Of a stretch of DNA of 64,000 nucleotides, positions 35,091 through 45,316 are shown piece after piece. Origin of the DNA: Edaphochlamys debaryana (taxonomy: Eukaryota > Chlorophyta > Chlorophyceae > Chlamydomonadales). Below the pieces are notes generated by a model. It was not told the DNA's origin. It saw nothing but the letters and a program-made list of their open reading frames with translations, and did not search any database. A program made the position numbers and the translations under genes. The stretch is from contig JAEHOE010000098.1 of the NCBI GenBank assembly GCA_016858145.1, positions 372,001 to 436,000 on the forward strand, given 5' to 3'. Positions within the stretch are counted from its first letter, which is position 1. Each line of letters begins with the position of its first letter.

Positions 35091-38000
35091 ATGGCGCAGA
35101 AGCGGGACTCAAAGTGGCTGGAGCAGGAGCTGTCGCGGGTGGGTGCTCGGATCGCCCGGACGGGACTCAGCCTTGGCCTGGGCACCATTTCGGCCCCTGG
35201 GGTCTTCGCCTCTGCCCCGTGTTGCCCCGGGTCTTCGCCACCTGGGCTCCCCCCGGCTGGAGCCTGAGCGACTAAGACCGGGCTAAGGGCTCCGGGGTTG
35301 GAGGGCTTGGGGGTGCTGGGGGTGGGCTGGAGGCCATCGAGCAGCCGGGGGGGGGGTGTCCAAGTGGGGTTTGAATATGGCCAGCAGGGGCGGGGTCAGG
35401 GGGGCGGGGTAGGCACGAGCCTAGATTGCAGGGGCGAGGCAGAAGGGGGCGTCAGGGCATGCAGTGTGTGTGAGGCGAGGCCAGGCTGGGGGGGATTGTG
35501 GGGGCCCAGCTGGGCTCGGGGTCAGAGGCTGCGGCGTCAGGGGTGGAACGCAGATGGGGGCCTCGGTACGGGTCGGGGGGTGGGGGTGGGGCAGAGCACG
35601 CCGCGGCAGTGCGGCAGCGGTCAGGGAGGCGTGCAGGTGCGGTGTGCACTGTGCAACCGGGGGGGGCCGAGGCCGGGGCCCGGGAGTTAGGGCGGGGACG
35701 GGCCGGGGTCGGGCTGCGCCGCAGGTGCCCCTGGGTGCGACGCAATGCGGAGGCGGCCCGGTCCGACCCGGTCCGGCGGAGGTGCTGCTGCGGCCGGACG
35801 GGGAGGTGGCGAGGAGCATGCCAGTCCGGTCCGGTCCCGTCCGGTCCGGTCCGGTCCGGTCCGGTCCGGTCCGGTCCGGTCCGGTCCGGTCCGGTCCCGT
35901 CCAGTGACGCAGGCGTCCGGCGGACAGCGTGGAGGTCCCCTTAGCTGGGGCTGCCTGTTTCATGCGTGACTGTTGCCGTACGCGTGCCGTACTGCATGGA
36001 CGCAGGCGCTGGGATGGGACGACATGATTGTACACGCGCTGGTGGAGGCCGTACAGCAGGCGGCGGCGCCGGGCGGGAACCGGTCCGACCTGGACGACAT
36101 GATCCAGGTGCGTGCCGTGCGGTGTCGTACATTCCCAGGCCATCGTACAGCTCCGTGTCCGGTTCATTGCTGGGTGGGGTAGGTCTACGTGTGTGGGCCG
36201 CCTTGCCCTTCGGCATCCGGGTACGGATGGGCACCCGGCCTTCCAGGTGTGACTTTGTAGCCATCCACACCCACCCCCATCCGGTGATCCGTGACCCCAG
36301 AACTTCCTGGCTGAGAGCCCCAAGGGCGTCCAGCTCATCAACGACTACCTCGCCGCCGCCAAGGCACCCGGCGGCGGCGGCGGCGGCGGCAGCAGCACCG
36401 GTGCTGGCGGCACCGCCGGCGGAAGCAGGGGCGCTCCTGCCGCCGCCGCCGCCAGGGCGGCGGCCCCGGCTCCGAAACCAGCCCCCGCCCCGGCGGCGGC
36501 GGCGCCGCCGGCTCGGTCGTACGCCGCCTCGACGGCGCCCGCGGCGGCGGTGACTAAGCCGTACCAGCCGGCCATGGGAGGGCAGCAGGCGGTGGCGCCA
36601 GGTGGGTTGGGCCCGGACGGGGCCTGGCGTGGGCCTGGAGGAGGCTTGGAGGGGGCTTGGAGCGGGCCCAGGTTGGGCCCCACGGGGTCCTCCGGGGAGA
36701 AGCGCTTGTGGCCCCTGGGGAACGGCCAGGGGGGCAACCAGGCGCAGACCCGAAGACCTGGACATGTGGTTGGTTGGTTGGTTGGTTGGTTGGTTGGTTG
36801 GACATGTGGTTGGCATGCCCCTAACACCTGCCGCCCTGTCGTTCTGTGGCTTCGCAGCCGGATGGGAGCCATTGACCGCCTCCGCCAGATCACGGGCCCA
36901 CCGCCAAACACCCCCTGTTCCCCACGACCGCCCAAACCAACACCCCCATCTTCCCCTGTCTCTCCGCAGCCGGGTGGGAGCCATTGACCGCCTCCGCCAA
37001 TGCGGCCGGCGGCGCCGCCGGGCCCAGCGGCGGCGGCGGCGGCGGCGGCGGGGATGACTTCAGCCGGTTCGTCAGCGATGAGCCGGGCAAGGGGGGCCGG
37101 GGCGGCGGCAGGGGCGGCAGCAAGCCGGGGAGCAGCAGGGACCTGCAGGTGGGGGGGAGGGGTGGGGGGTGGGGGGCCGGGCTGGGGGGGGAGGGAGCGT
37201 GAAGGGAATGTTACGGTCGATGGGGGAGGGGGTGCGAATGCTTGGATGCTGGAGAGGTCCGGGTGGATGAGGTGGCATGAGTCAGCATCCCGTGCCTGTA
37301 GGCCCGCCGTCCCCATCCGTACCCCCCCGCCCCCGCACCCCGCACCCCCCCTCAGGCGCTGGAGGCGAGCGCTGCCAGCCCCGAGGTGGGCTCAGGGTGG
37401 TTGGGAGTTGGTGGTTGGGACTTGTAGTTAGGGAGTTGGGCGTTGGGCGTTGACTGTTGACTGCGTTGTACGGATGTGTCGGCACGCCGCTGGTTCCCCC
37501 CCTCCCCCCGGGAGCGCGCTGGCTGCCGCTCCCTCTCGCCTGCCGCTCTCCAGCTCCTGCGCCTGCTCCCCCCCCTCCTCAAGCACTTCCTCCCTCTCCC
37601 CCCCCTCCTCAAGCACTTCCTCCCTCTCCGCCCCTCCCCTCCCCCCCCCAAGAAGCCCTCCCCCGAGGGGGCCAAGGTGCTGGGCATGTTCAAGGCGGGG
37701 GGGCGCATCAAGGCGCCCTCAGGTGGGGGGGGGGGATGGATGGGGGGGGAGGGAGAGGGATTGGAGAAGGGGTGGGCCCTCGCGTGTTGGGAGGGCGAGG
37801 GACTGACACTCATAGTCCCCCCTCTCCAATCTTCTGCTTCCCTCACCTATGCATCACTTCCTCCTACCCTCTCCGCTCCTTTGTGCCCCCGCCGCTCCCT
37901 CTCTCCCTTTGCTCCCCAACCCGTCGAAACCCCCCAACCCCTCCTCCCCCTACCCCCCTACCCCCCATCCCTACCCTCCCTCCCAGCCAAGCCGGTGGGC

Positions 38001-41000
38001 ATGCGGGGCCCCGACCTGGCAGCCACGCTGGAGAAGAAGGTGGGTGGGGGGAGGGAAGGGGCCGTACTTGGCGGTACATGCAGTACATGCAGTACATGCA
38101 GTACATGCAGTACAGGCAGTACAGGCAGTACAGGGGGGCTGGAGACCATCGTGGAGGAGGAGGTGGCGAGGAGGTGGTCATGTGGTTGTGGCTGTACGAC
38201 TGGGGCGCAGGGGCAGTGTTTAGATGCCCCCGGCATCCGTCCCTCCCTCCCCTCTCCCGTACCCCCCCTGTCAGATCCTCAACTGCCTGGGTTGTGGCAA
38301 GATCTACGACTGCCGTAACGTGACTAACGACATCCTGAGGTTCCTGGGTGAGTAAGGCGCAGGAAGAAGGGCGCATGCCGGTTGTGGTTGAATGCGTGGG
38401 TGGGTGGATGGTTACACATGAAAGGGACCAGGGGCTGGGCAAGGGGTGTGCTAGTGAGCGGAATGAGGTAGGACATGGCCTGTGGAACGGGTGGGCAGGG
38501 ATTGGCAAGACGAGCCTGCGTGCTGCGCTCGCCTCCAAGCCGACAGCTTGAGCTTGCAGCTCTAGGGCCCCCCATGCGCCCACTCCTCCGCCCACCCCAC
38601 CCCGTGCTGCGGGCCAGCAACCTGCGGCCATCCCCGTGTGTTCCGTGTGCATCCCCCCCTCCCCTGATCGTTATCCGGTCGGAAGGTTACCCCCATCCCC
38701 ACCCCACGTCCCACCCCAACCCCAGACCGCGGCGGCGTGTGCACCTACTGCGGTGACACGGTGCCGCTGACGCTCAAGGACCGACAGAACGCGGCGGCGG
38801 CGGCGGCGGCGGCCGACGGCGCTGACGGCGCCGCCAGGGACCAGGCGGCGGCAACGCCGGAGGAGGCGGCGGCGGCGGCGGCCCGGGCGTTCAAGGTGGG
38901 TAGGGGCGGGTTGGGTTCGGGGGGAAGGGGGGTTAGGCGTGCTGTTGCGGAGCGGTTGGGAGCAGAGGAAGGAGAGGCTGTGCACCCGTTGTGAGGACAA
39001 GGGACATAATGCAACGCGCCTGTGGCCCTGGGGGTCCCTGCGGGTCCCTGGCACGCGCACCCTACCTAGGATTTCGATCGGCATGGATCTGATCTGGGTA
39101 CGGGCAGTAGTCGTCAACTAGGTGGGGGGGGTCCGGAGGTGGGGAGGGGCATACCGGTAAGGTCTAAAGCTTCAGAGGGGCAGCCCTGGATCCTGGATCC
39201 GGATACTAGGACCCCTCTCTCCCCCAGCCTCTTAGGGCAGCCTGAGCTGGACCCCCCCCCTCCGCCCGCCTCGGCCGCAGGACCGACTGGTCGAGTACGA
39301 CCGTAACGCCGCCAAGCGTACTACAGTTATCGACGACCAGTCGGACTTTTTCGAGATCGACACCAACGCATGGCTGACCGACCAGGTGCGTGCGAGCGGC
39401 GCCGGGCGGTTGGCGGTTGGCGGTTGGCGGCGGAGGCCGCCGGCTCCCTAAGCCCCCCCGGCGCCCGGCCCCACAAGTGCCATGCCCTCCCTGCTGTCTT
39501 TCTCCCCTCTTCTCCATTTCTCCCGTTCTCATCTTGACCCTCGCACACACTTTCCCTGTCCCCCCCACCCCCACCCCCACCACCCCTACCCCTCAGGAGC
39601 GCGAGGAGCTCCGGCGGCGGCGGCGCATGGAGGAGGAGGCGGAGGCGGCCCGCCGCAAGCGCCTGACGGTCACCATCGACCTCATCGGGCGCAAGGTATG
39701 GGGGTGGGGGTGGGGAGCAGAGGGGGAAAGGGTGGGAGGGCTGGTGTGAGGGTTTCGCCCACGCGCCACGGCTACACAGCCTGGCACTCTCCCTACTCCC
39801 ATGCCAATACCAACCCTAAGCCCCAACTCACAACTGCCCAACCGCCACAGGTGGTTCTGGACGAGGACGTACGGAAGGCCGAGGAGGAGCAGGCGCGGAA
39901 GGCGGCCGAGCGTACGGCAGCGGCGGCGCGGGCGGCGGCGGCGGCGGCGGCGCTCCGCAACACGGACGGCGATGACGCCGCCGCCGGCTCGGCGTACGGC
40001 GGCGGCGTGTCCTTCAAGGGCAATGCGCTGGGCGGCAAGGTGGGCATGTACGGCGTACGGCGCGTACGGCACGCGAGAGACGGCCACCTGACTCGGTGAA
40101 GTGTGCCGATGCGGTGTCGTAGCAGAAGTCGAGGACGCGTGCCACCCCTGACGCGTCGGCAAAAACACACTCGATATCCCGCCGCCTCCCGTGGCCCCCC
40201 AGGCTGCGGGCCCCACCACTAGACGCAGCGCTGTCCGCTCCTGACGCGTCGGCAAAACACACACGACATCCCCTCCCCCTCCCCCTCCTTCCTTTCCCCC
40301 CCTCCCCCCCAGGCCGCGGGCCCCACCAAGGAGCAGCTGGACGCAGCACTGTCCGCCCTCCGCAACATGAAGGCACGTGCGGGGGGGAGGGAGTGGGGAG
40401 GGAGGGAGGATGGTGTTTTGATGGAACGTTGGGGACTGCGCTGACGTGCTGGCGAAGGCTAGAGCGGAGGGGGAGGCGCGGGGGGCTGCTTGAAGCTGGG
40501 CGAGATTGCGGCCGGTCGAACCACATTGTCAACAAGGAGGGGGAGGGGGCAGGGGTGCTTGAGTGCACACGTGCGGTGTGGGCTGAGTCATGCTCCTTAC
40601 CCCACCCCATCCCCTCAGGCCACCGCCAACCCCGCCCTGGCCTCCACCGCCGCGCCGCTCTTCCTCCCCGCGGCGGGGGCCCCGCCGGGGGGCGAGGGCA
40701 AGGGCAAGGGCGGCGAGGAGGGCGCCGGCGGCGGAGGCGGCGGAGGCGGCTCGAAGCGGACCGGCCCCGGCGCGGCGGCGGCCCGCCCCAAGAAGGGTGC
40801 GACAACGGGGCTGCGTGGGATGGGGAGCGGCTGGGCTTGGGGGTGGGGGTGCGATTGTCGTGACGGGGTTGGCAGGGCGGGGCGGGAGGTGGAGGGTGTC
40901 AACGGAAAGAGGCAGCGGCGGCTAGTATGTCCAAGCTGACTGAGGGGCAGGGGGTGATGTCACTTGTTTGAGTGACTCGGCTCCGGGGAAGGGGGCGCAG

Positions 41001-41673
41001 AGAGGTACAGGGTGTTCAGGGGGGCAGGGATAGGGGCAGGTGCTCGACCCTCGCCTACCCCACCCACGGGCCCCTTCACCCCTCATCTCCTTCCCTCCGA
41101 CTACCCCACCCCCGCTGCTCCCCCCTCCCCCGCCCCCCCCCCGCAGGCCCCGCCCGGGGCATCCCCCTGGTCTGCTCGCGGCTGCAGGCGGGGGAGGACG
41201 AGTTCGATGCGTTCGGGGCCGAGGTGGTGCTGGACGAGCTCATGGGGGGGGCGCTCATGGCGGCGGCTGACGCGGAGGTGAGGCGGGGCGGGACCGGGGG
41301 GAAAAGTGGGGGTAGGGAATGGGGACAGGGGGGAAAAGTGGGGGGCGGCGGGGAGGGGGACCGGGGGGGAAAGTGGGGGGCGGCGGGGAGGGGGAGTTCG
41401 GGGGTTTGGGGAGGGAATTTGGCGGTGAGGCGGGGCGGGGGAAAGGGGGAAGAGCGTGTGCGGGAAAGGCGGGATCGCGGCCGAAACACGCGTTTTAGGG
41501 CCGAGCTCGCAAGCGATCAGCAGACTCGTGGACGCACTAGAAGTGCACTACGAAGGCTGTGCTCGGCGTTACCAAACAAAGACCGCCGCTCGCGAAATCG
41601 TCTCAGTCCGCGCCTTACGAGCACCGCTACGAGCCTTCATCGCATCACACTTGCAATCACTGATGCGACTTAG
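35091..41673 (+). CDS. TRIP4: ASC-1/TRIP4 homologue (C2HC5 zinc-finger coactivator), 3' end uncertain
   Basis: Exons: 35091-35138, 36006-36107, 36301-36601, 36970-37148, 37356-37385, 37653-37722, 37987-38039, 38275-38347, 38726-38895, 39281-39385, 39597-39695, 39851-40039, 40313-40372, 40619-40796, 41147 onward; 596 residues to 41277. The N-terminal helices (KWLEQELSRALGWDD, DMIQNFLAESPKGVQLINDY) match the TRIP4 N-terminus. The zinc finger has NCLGCGKIYDC (Cys about 265, 268, 274) and VCTYCG (291, 294). Next comes the conserved DRLVEYDRNAAKRTTVIDDQ, SDFFEIDTNAWL and LTVTIDLIGRKVVLDED. No ASCH domain is visible. In animals TRIP4 belongs to the ASC-1 complex (transcription, ribosome quality control, alkylation repair). 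Intron 13 uses a GC donor (40373). Reading through 41278 gives a stop at 41671, but a GTGAGG donor there suggests another exon. Confidence 0.85.
35821..35903. repeat. GGTCC pentamer microsatellite in TRIP4 intron 1
   Basis: About 15 tandem copies of CCGGT/GGTCC with two variant units (GTCCC) near the ends. Confidence 0.92.
36767..36801. repeat. GGTT tetramer microsatellite in a TRIP4 intron
   Basis: Eight GGTT units flanked on both sides by GGACATGTGGTTGG. Confidence 0.9.
36851..36892 (+). repeat. Intronic copy of acceptor and start of exon 36970-37148
   Basis: CGCAGCCGGATGGGAGCC, then ATTGACCGCCTCCGCCA, repeat 36965-37000 with one base different. The copy keeps a complete acceptor (TTCGCAG), so it could be used as an alternative 3' splice site. 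Confidence 0.92.
38073..38134. repeat. TACATGCAG nonamer array in a TRIP4 intron
   Basis: Four to five TACATGCAG units, then three TACAGGCAG units. Each unit ends in CAG, so the array offers many weak acceptor sites. Confidence 0.9.
40149..40270 (-). repeat. Two antisense element cores flanking a copied acceptor and exon start
   Basis: GACGCGTCGGCAAAAACACAC (40150-40170), a CCCCCCAG acceptor and a degenerate exon start (GCTGCGGGCCCCACCA, then GACGCAGCGCTGTCCGC) are followed by a second core (40242-40262). The second core precedes the real acceptor and exon 40313-40372, which starts GCCGCGGGCCCCACCA. This is a tandem duplication of about 91 bp of element, acceptor and exon start. Confidence 0.88.
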
Positions 41674-41838
41674 CTGATCGCCGGAAAGCCACGTCCTACA
41701 AGCTTCGCGAGCGCGACAGCCTTGACATCGGCCGCTGCGCGAAAACGGGATCAGCGAACCCGCAAACAGCACCGTCTCAGGTCGCCAAGAAGCAAGCGAT
41801 GTGGGCGCAGTCGCGCCGGTGACCGTTGCGTGCCATCC
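41278..41838. other. Short gap between TRIP4 and AlkB-type gene
   Basis: The first half is G-rich with GGGGGGAAAGTGGGGGGCGG repeats, like an intron. It also holds GCGTGTGCGGG and GCCGAAACACGCG, related to the intron element. From about 41500 the composition changes to that seen before other start codons. Either the TRIP4 3' end lies here or this is a large intron. Confidence 0.45.
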
Positions 41839-44564
41839 ATGGCGGACGGCATCGGCGCGTGGGCGGGGCCCGCCGCATCACCCATGGCCACCCCAGCCCA
41901 GACTCCCACACCTCAGCCACCTCCGGCCCAGCCCCTGACCACCAAGGACCTACTCAGCTTCGCGCGAGGCGCGAGGGGCCTCGCCATGTTCCTGCCCATG
42001 GCGGCATCGGCCCCCACACCTCCTCCGGCGCCGGCCCCGGCCCCCACGCCCGCCCAGCCACCAATCCCACCCCAACCCGCGAGGCCGCAGCCCTCGGCTT
42101 CCGCGCTGTCAGCTTATGCGCGTGCCTGGGGCGTGAAGCTGCCGATCGATGGTCCTGGCGTCGCAAGCAGCTCTTTGGTTGCTAAAGCGCCGGCCAACAA
42201 CGTGGGAGTGATCGCCCCAGAGCGCACTGCTGCGGGGCTGGACCCCTGGCCACCGGATGGAGCGTGGGGACCCTCGGCATCCGGCCTAGCGCAGCAGGCG
42301 CAGATGCATCAGCCGTCATCGCAGTTGCAGTCACAGCTGCACCTGCAGCAGCAGATGGCGATCGCGGCAACACTGGGGCCGCAAGATCAGGGTCTGGATC
42401 GGGTGCCGTACGCGGTGCCGCTGGGCCAAAACCAACCGCCGCCGCGTGGTTGGAAGCGGTCGAGGAGCTACCACGTGAGCTTGCGGATAGCCTAGCAGCC
42501 CGCACGTGGATGGGCGTGACGTGATAGCCCTCACCACCCCCCGACGCCCGCCCCTCTCCTCCGACACCCTCGTGACCTACTCCACGCACACGCGCAGGAG
42601 GGGCCGTACGACATCTGCCCGCCCGACATGGCGCCGTCCACGTCGTACTCGGTCGCTGCCACGTTAGCGCCCGCGGGGCCGCCCAAGGCCGTGCCCGGGC
42701 TGCCGCCGGGGCTTGTGGTGATCAAGGTGGGTGGGGTGGAGGGGTGGAGGGGTGGAGGGGTGGGGAGGTGGAGGGGTGGGGGGTGGACGGGTGGGGGTGG
42801 ACGGGTGGGGGTGGACGGGTGGGGGTGGACGGGTGGGGTGCAGGGAGCCCTGGGGAAACCTTTAATACCTGTGATGGCCACGAACTCGGGTTGGAAAGAG
42901 GGCCGGGGTGGTCTGGGGCAGGGCCGGAGACAGGCTGGCGCTCGGCAGTTGACCACCTTATGGGGCGGACCAGACCAGTGGTGGAAGGGGGTCAGGAGGT
43001 CTCAGGACGTTTTGTAGTTAGTAAGTATACTATGCTGCCTTCCCTTTGCCCGCATGCCACAGGGCTATCTCAAGATGGACGAGCAGATCAAGATCGTACG
43101 GATGATCCGGGAACTGGGCATGGGCACGGGCGGCTTCTACGTGCCGTCGTACAGCTCCGGCGGGCGGCTGAATCTGCACATGATGTGCCTGGGCCTGCAC
43201 TGGGAGCCGCGGACGAGCAAGTACGAGGCCACACGGTACGACGATACAGCTGTACGGCATGCGTGCGTACGGCATGTCTGCATCGTGCGCCTCCGCCGGG
43301 TCTTGATTGCCGTCCACTTCCTCCCCTCCCCCCCTTCCCCCCTTCCCTCCTTCCCCCCCTGACAGGTCCTCCTACGATGGCGCCACCCCTCCCACCCTGC
43401 CCAAGGAGCTGTCGGACCTGTGCGCCCGCGCCCTCGCCGCCGCCACGGCCGCCTCGGCGGCGGCGGGGGGGCCCCGGCTGCCGCCGCTCAAGGTGGGGTA
43501 CAGGGCCCGGGGACAGGAAGGGCAGAGTAAGCGACCATGGGCCTGAGGCCCTGGGCGGGGGAAGGTGCGCCCCACGGCCGCCCGCAGTTACCCGCTTCCC
43601 TTCTTCCCCCCCTCATCCCCCTCCCACCCCCCAGCCCGACATCTGTTTGGCCAACTTCTATGAGCGGCAGGGGAAGCTGGGCATGCACCAGGTGGGGGGG
43701 GGGGGGGGAGGGGGCGGAAGGGGCAGAGTCGCGGGGAGGACGGCGAGGGAGGGATGGAGATGGGGATTGCGAACCGGTCGGGGAGGTTGCATGCCGACAG
43801 CGCCCCACTGACAGTTGCGGCGCTCGTCCCCCCATCTCGTCCATCGGCCGTACAGGACAAGGACGAGCAGCCCGACTCGCTCAAGGCGGGGCTGCCCGTG
43901 GTGTCCTTCTCCATCGGCGACTCTGCGGACTTCCTGTACGGCAGGTACGGCAGTGCGCGCACGTGTACGACAGTGACGCTCCCCGCACCCTGGGCGCCCT
44001 GGGTCCCCTGGCCGGCCTCTGCATCGGGTCCGCTCCTCGCCGTGCTGTCTTCGTCCTGACGACACCCTCGCCCCCAGCTCATCCCCCTCTGGCCCCCTCC
44101 GTCGTTGCGTTGCGCCTCTAAAACGCCTCCCCCCTGCCCCCCCCCCAGGACAAGGGATGCCGACCAGGCCGAGTGCGTGCGGCTCGAGTCGGGTGGGTGC
44201 CGCGCTGCGTTATGGGGTCTGGGTTTGGGGGTTGGGCACAACCCATCCGTCCCGTGAGTTCCGCGTTCGGGCCCTCAATGGCCGTCACGTCTTGGGATCT
44301 GGGTCGGGGGCCTCCGGCTCAAGGCCCGACACGCGCCACCCAACCGTGGCCGACGCGTGCCGAAACACACACGCTCTCCCCCTCCCTCTCCCGCCCATCC
44401 CCCCGCCCCCAGGCGACCTGCTGGTCTTCGGCGGCCCCTCCCGCATGCTCTTCCACGCCGTGCCCAAGATCCACCCCCACACCGCCCCGGCAGAGCTGGT
44501 GCGCGGCTGCGGCCTGCGCCCCGGCCGTCTCAACCTCACCTTCCGGCAGTACAGTGCGTCGTAG
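41839..44564 (+). CDS. AlkB-type 2-oxoglutarate/Fe(II) dioxygenase
   Basis: Exons: 41839-42474, 42598-42726, 43063-43235, 43366-43492, 43635-43691, 43856-43944, 44149-44192, 44413-44564; 468 residues. The catalytic part closely follows bacterial AlkB and the plant ALKBH1B-D group: DICLANFYERQGKLGMHQDKDE in outline, with iron ligands H373, D375 and distal H433 (MLFHAV), and the 2-oxoglutarate-binding Arg in RLNLTFRQ (457, 463). VVSFSIGDSADFLYG and LESGDLLVFGGPSR are family signatures. Family members oxidatively remove methyl groups from nucleic-acid bases; whether DNA or RNA is the substrate is not shown. The first 212 residues are Pro/Gln/Ala-rich with no domain; ATG 41722 is an alternative start. 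Confidence 0.9.
42727..42842. repeat. GGGTGGA/GGGTGGACGGGTGG tandem repeat in AlkB-gene intron
   Basis: GGGGTGGA-type units change into four or five copies of a 14-mer GGTGGACGGGTGGG. It begins at the donor. Confidence 0.88.
44351..44380 (-). repeat. Intron element core, antisense orientation
   Basis: GACGCGTGCCGAAACACACA, then CGCTCTCCC, stand about 30 nt before the acceptor of the last AlkB-gene exon. This copy is closest to a consensus. Confidence 0.75.
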
Positions 44565-45316
44565 TGCGGCCGTACGGGCGGTACGGGCCGTACGGCGCCG
44601 GCGCGTGCAGTGGGCGGGGGGCGGAGAGGGGAAGGTGGCGTGGGGGTATTTGGGCTGCATAGGAAGAATTTGCGGGGAAAGACCCGAAGGCAAAACACAG
44701 GAGCTTCATGGCTTGTCGGCGGCTGATGATGCGTCTTTAGGGTGGGAAACAGCGTTCTCCGCTTAGTAGCGACGATGTACGGAGGGCCCCCGGAAGAGGG
44801 GGCCTGGGTCGCGACTAGCTAGGAGCGTTTGGGAGCAGCAGAGCGTCGACGGGCACCGGGGCGCAGGAGGCAAAGCGGAAGCACATGTGCTAGCTCGGGC
44901 GCAAGCAGGATGCGCGGACAGGCGAGAAGAAGGGCCAGAAGGCTGAATCGGGACGCATTGCAAGATCCCGCCAAAGTTGCCACCGGTAAGAGCTTCGCGA
45001 GAATCGCCTCCATAGCCCTTTGCATAAGCACAGACAGCAGCGGCAGCACCCTTCACACCGCTCAGGAGAAGCCTATCAGCGCCAGCCCTCGCCCGGCGCG
45101 CGGCTCAGCGCCAGGCGCGAGCGCCGAGCACCTGCACCGTGCACCGCTTGACTGGCTCTTCAAAGCTCGCGCTGCCATAGCCACAAAAGAAGCTAGCCAG
45201 CTTGAGCGCGGGCTCGGGCAACGAGCAAGGCGCGCTCATGGCGCGGTGCTCTTTCGCAGTCGCCGCAGAGGGCCCCAGCCGAGCTAGCTAGCTATCGCCT
45301 CGCAAAGCCGCACAAA
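44565..45316. other. Intergenic region upstream of the Pro/Gln-rich gene
   Basis: No gene is supported. From about 44760 the sequence is less GC-rich, ending with GAGCTAGCTAGC just before the next start codon. Confidence 0.5.

Noticed and set aside
37557..37652. Extending a TRIP4 exon upstream to 37557 (LLRLLPPLLKHFLPL twice)
   Set aside because: The frame stays open, but the sequence is a duplicated pyrimidine tract (CTCCTCAAGCACTTCCTCCC) typical of an intron 3' end; the exon was started at 37653 instead.
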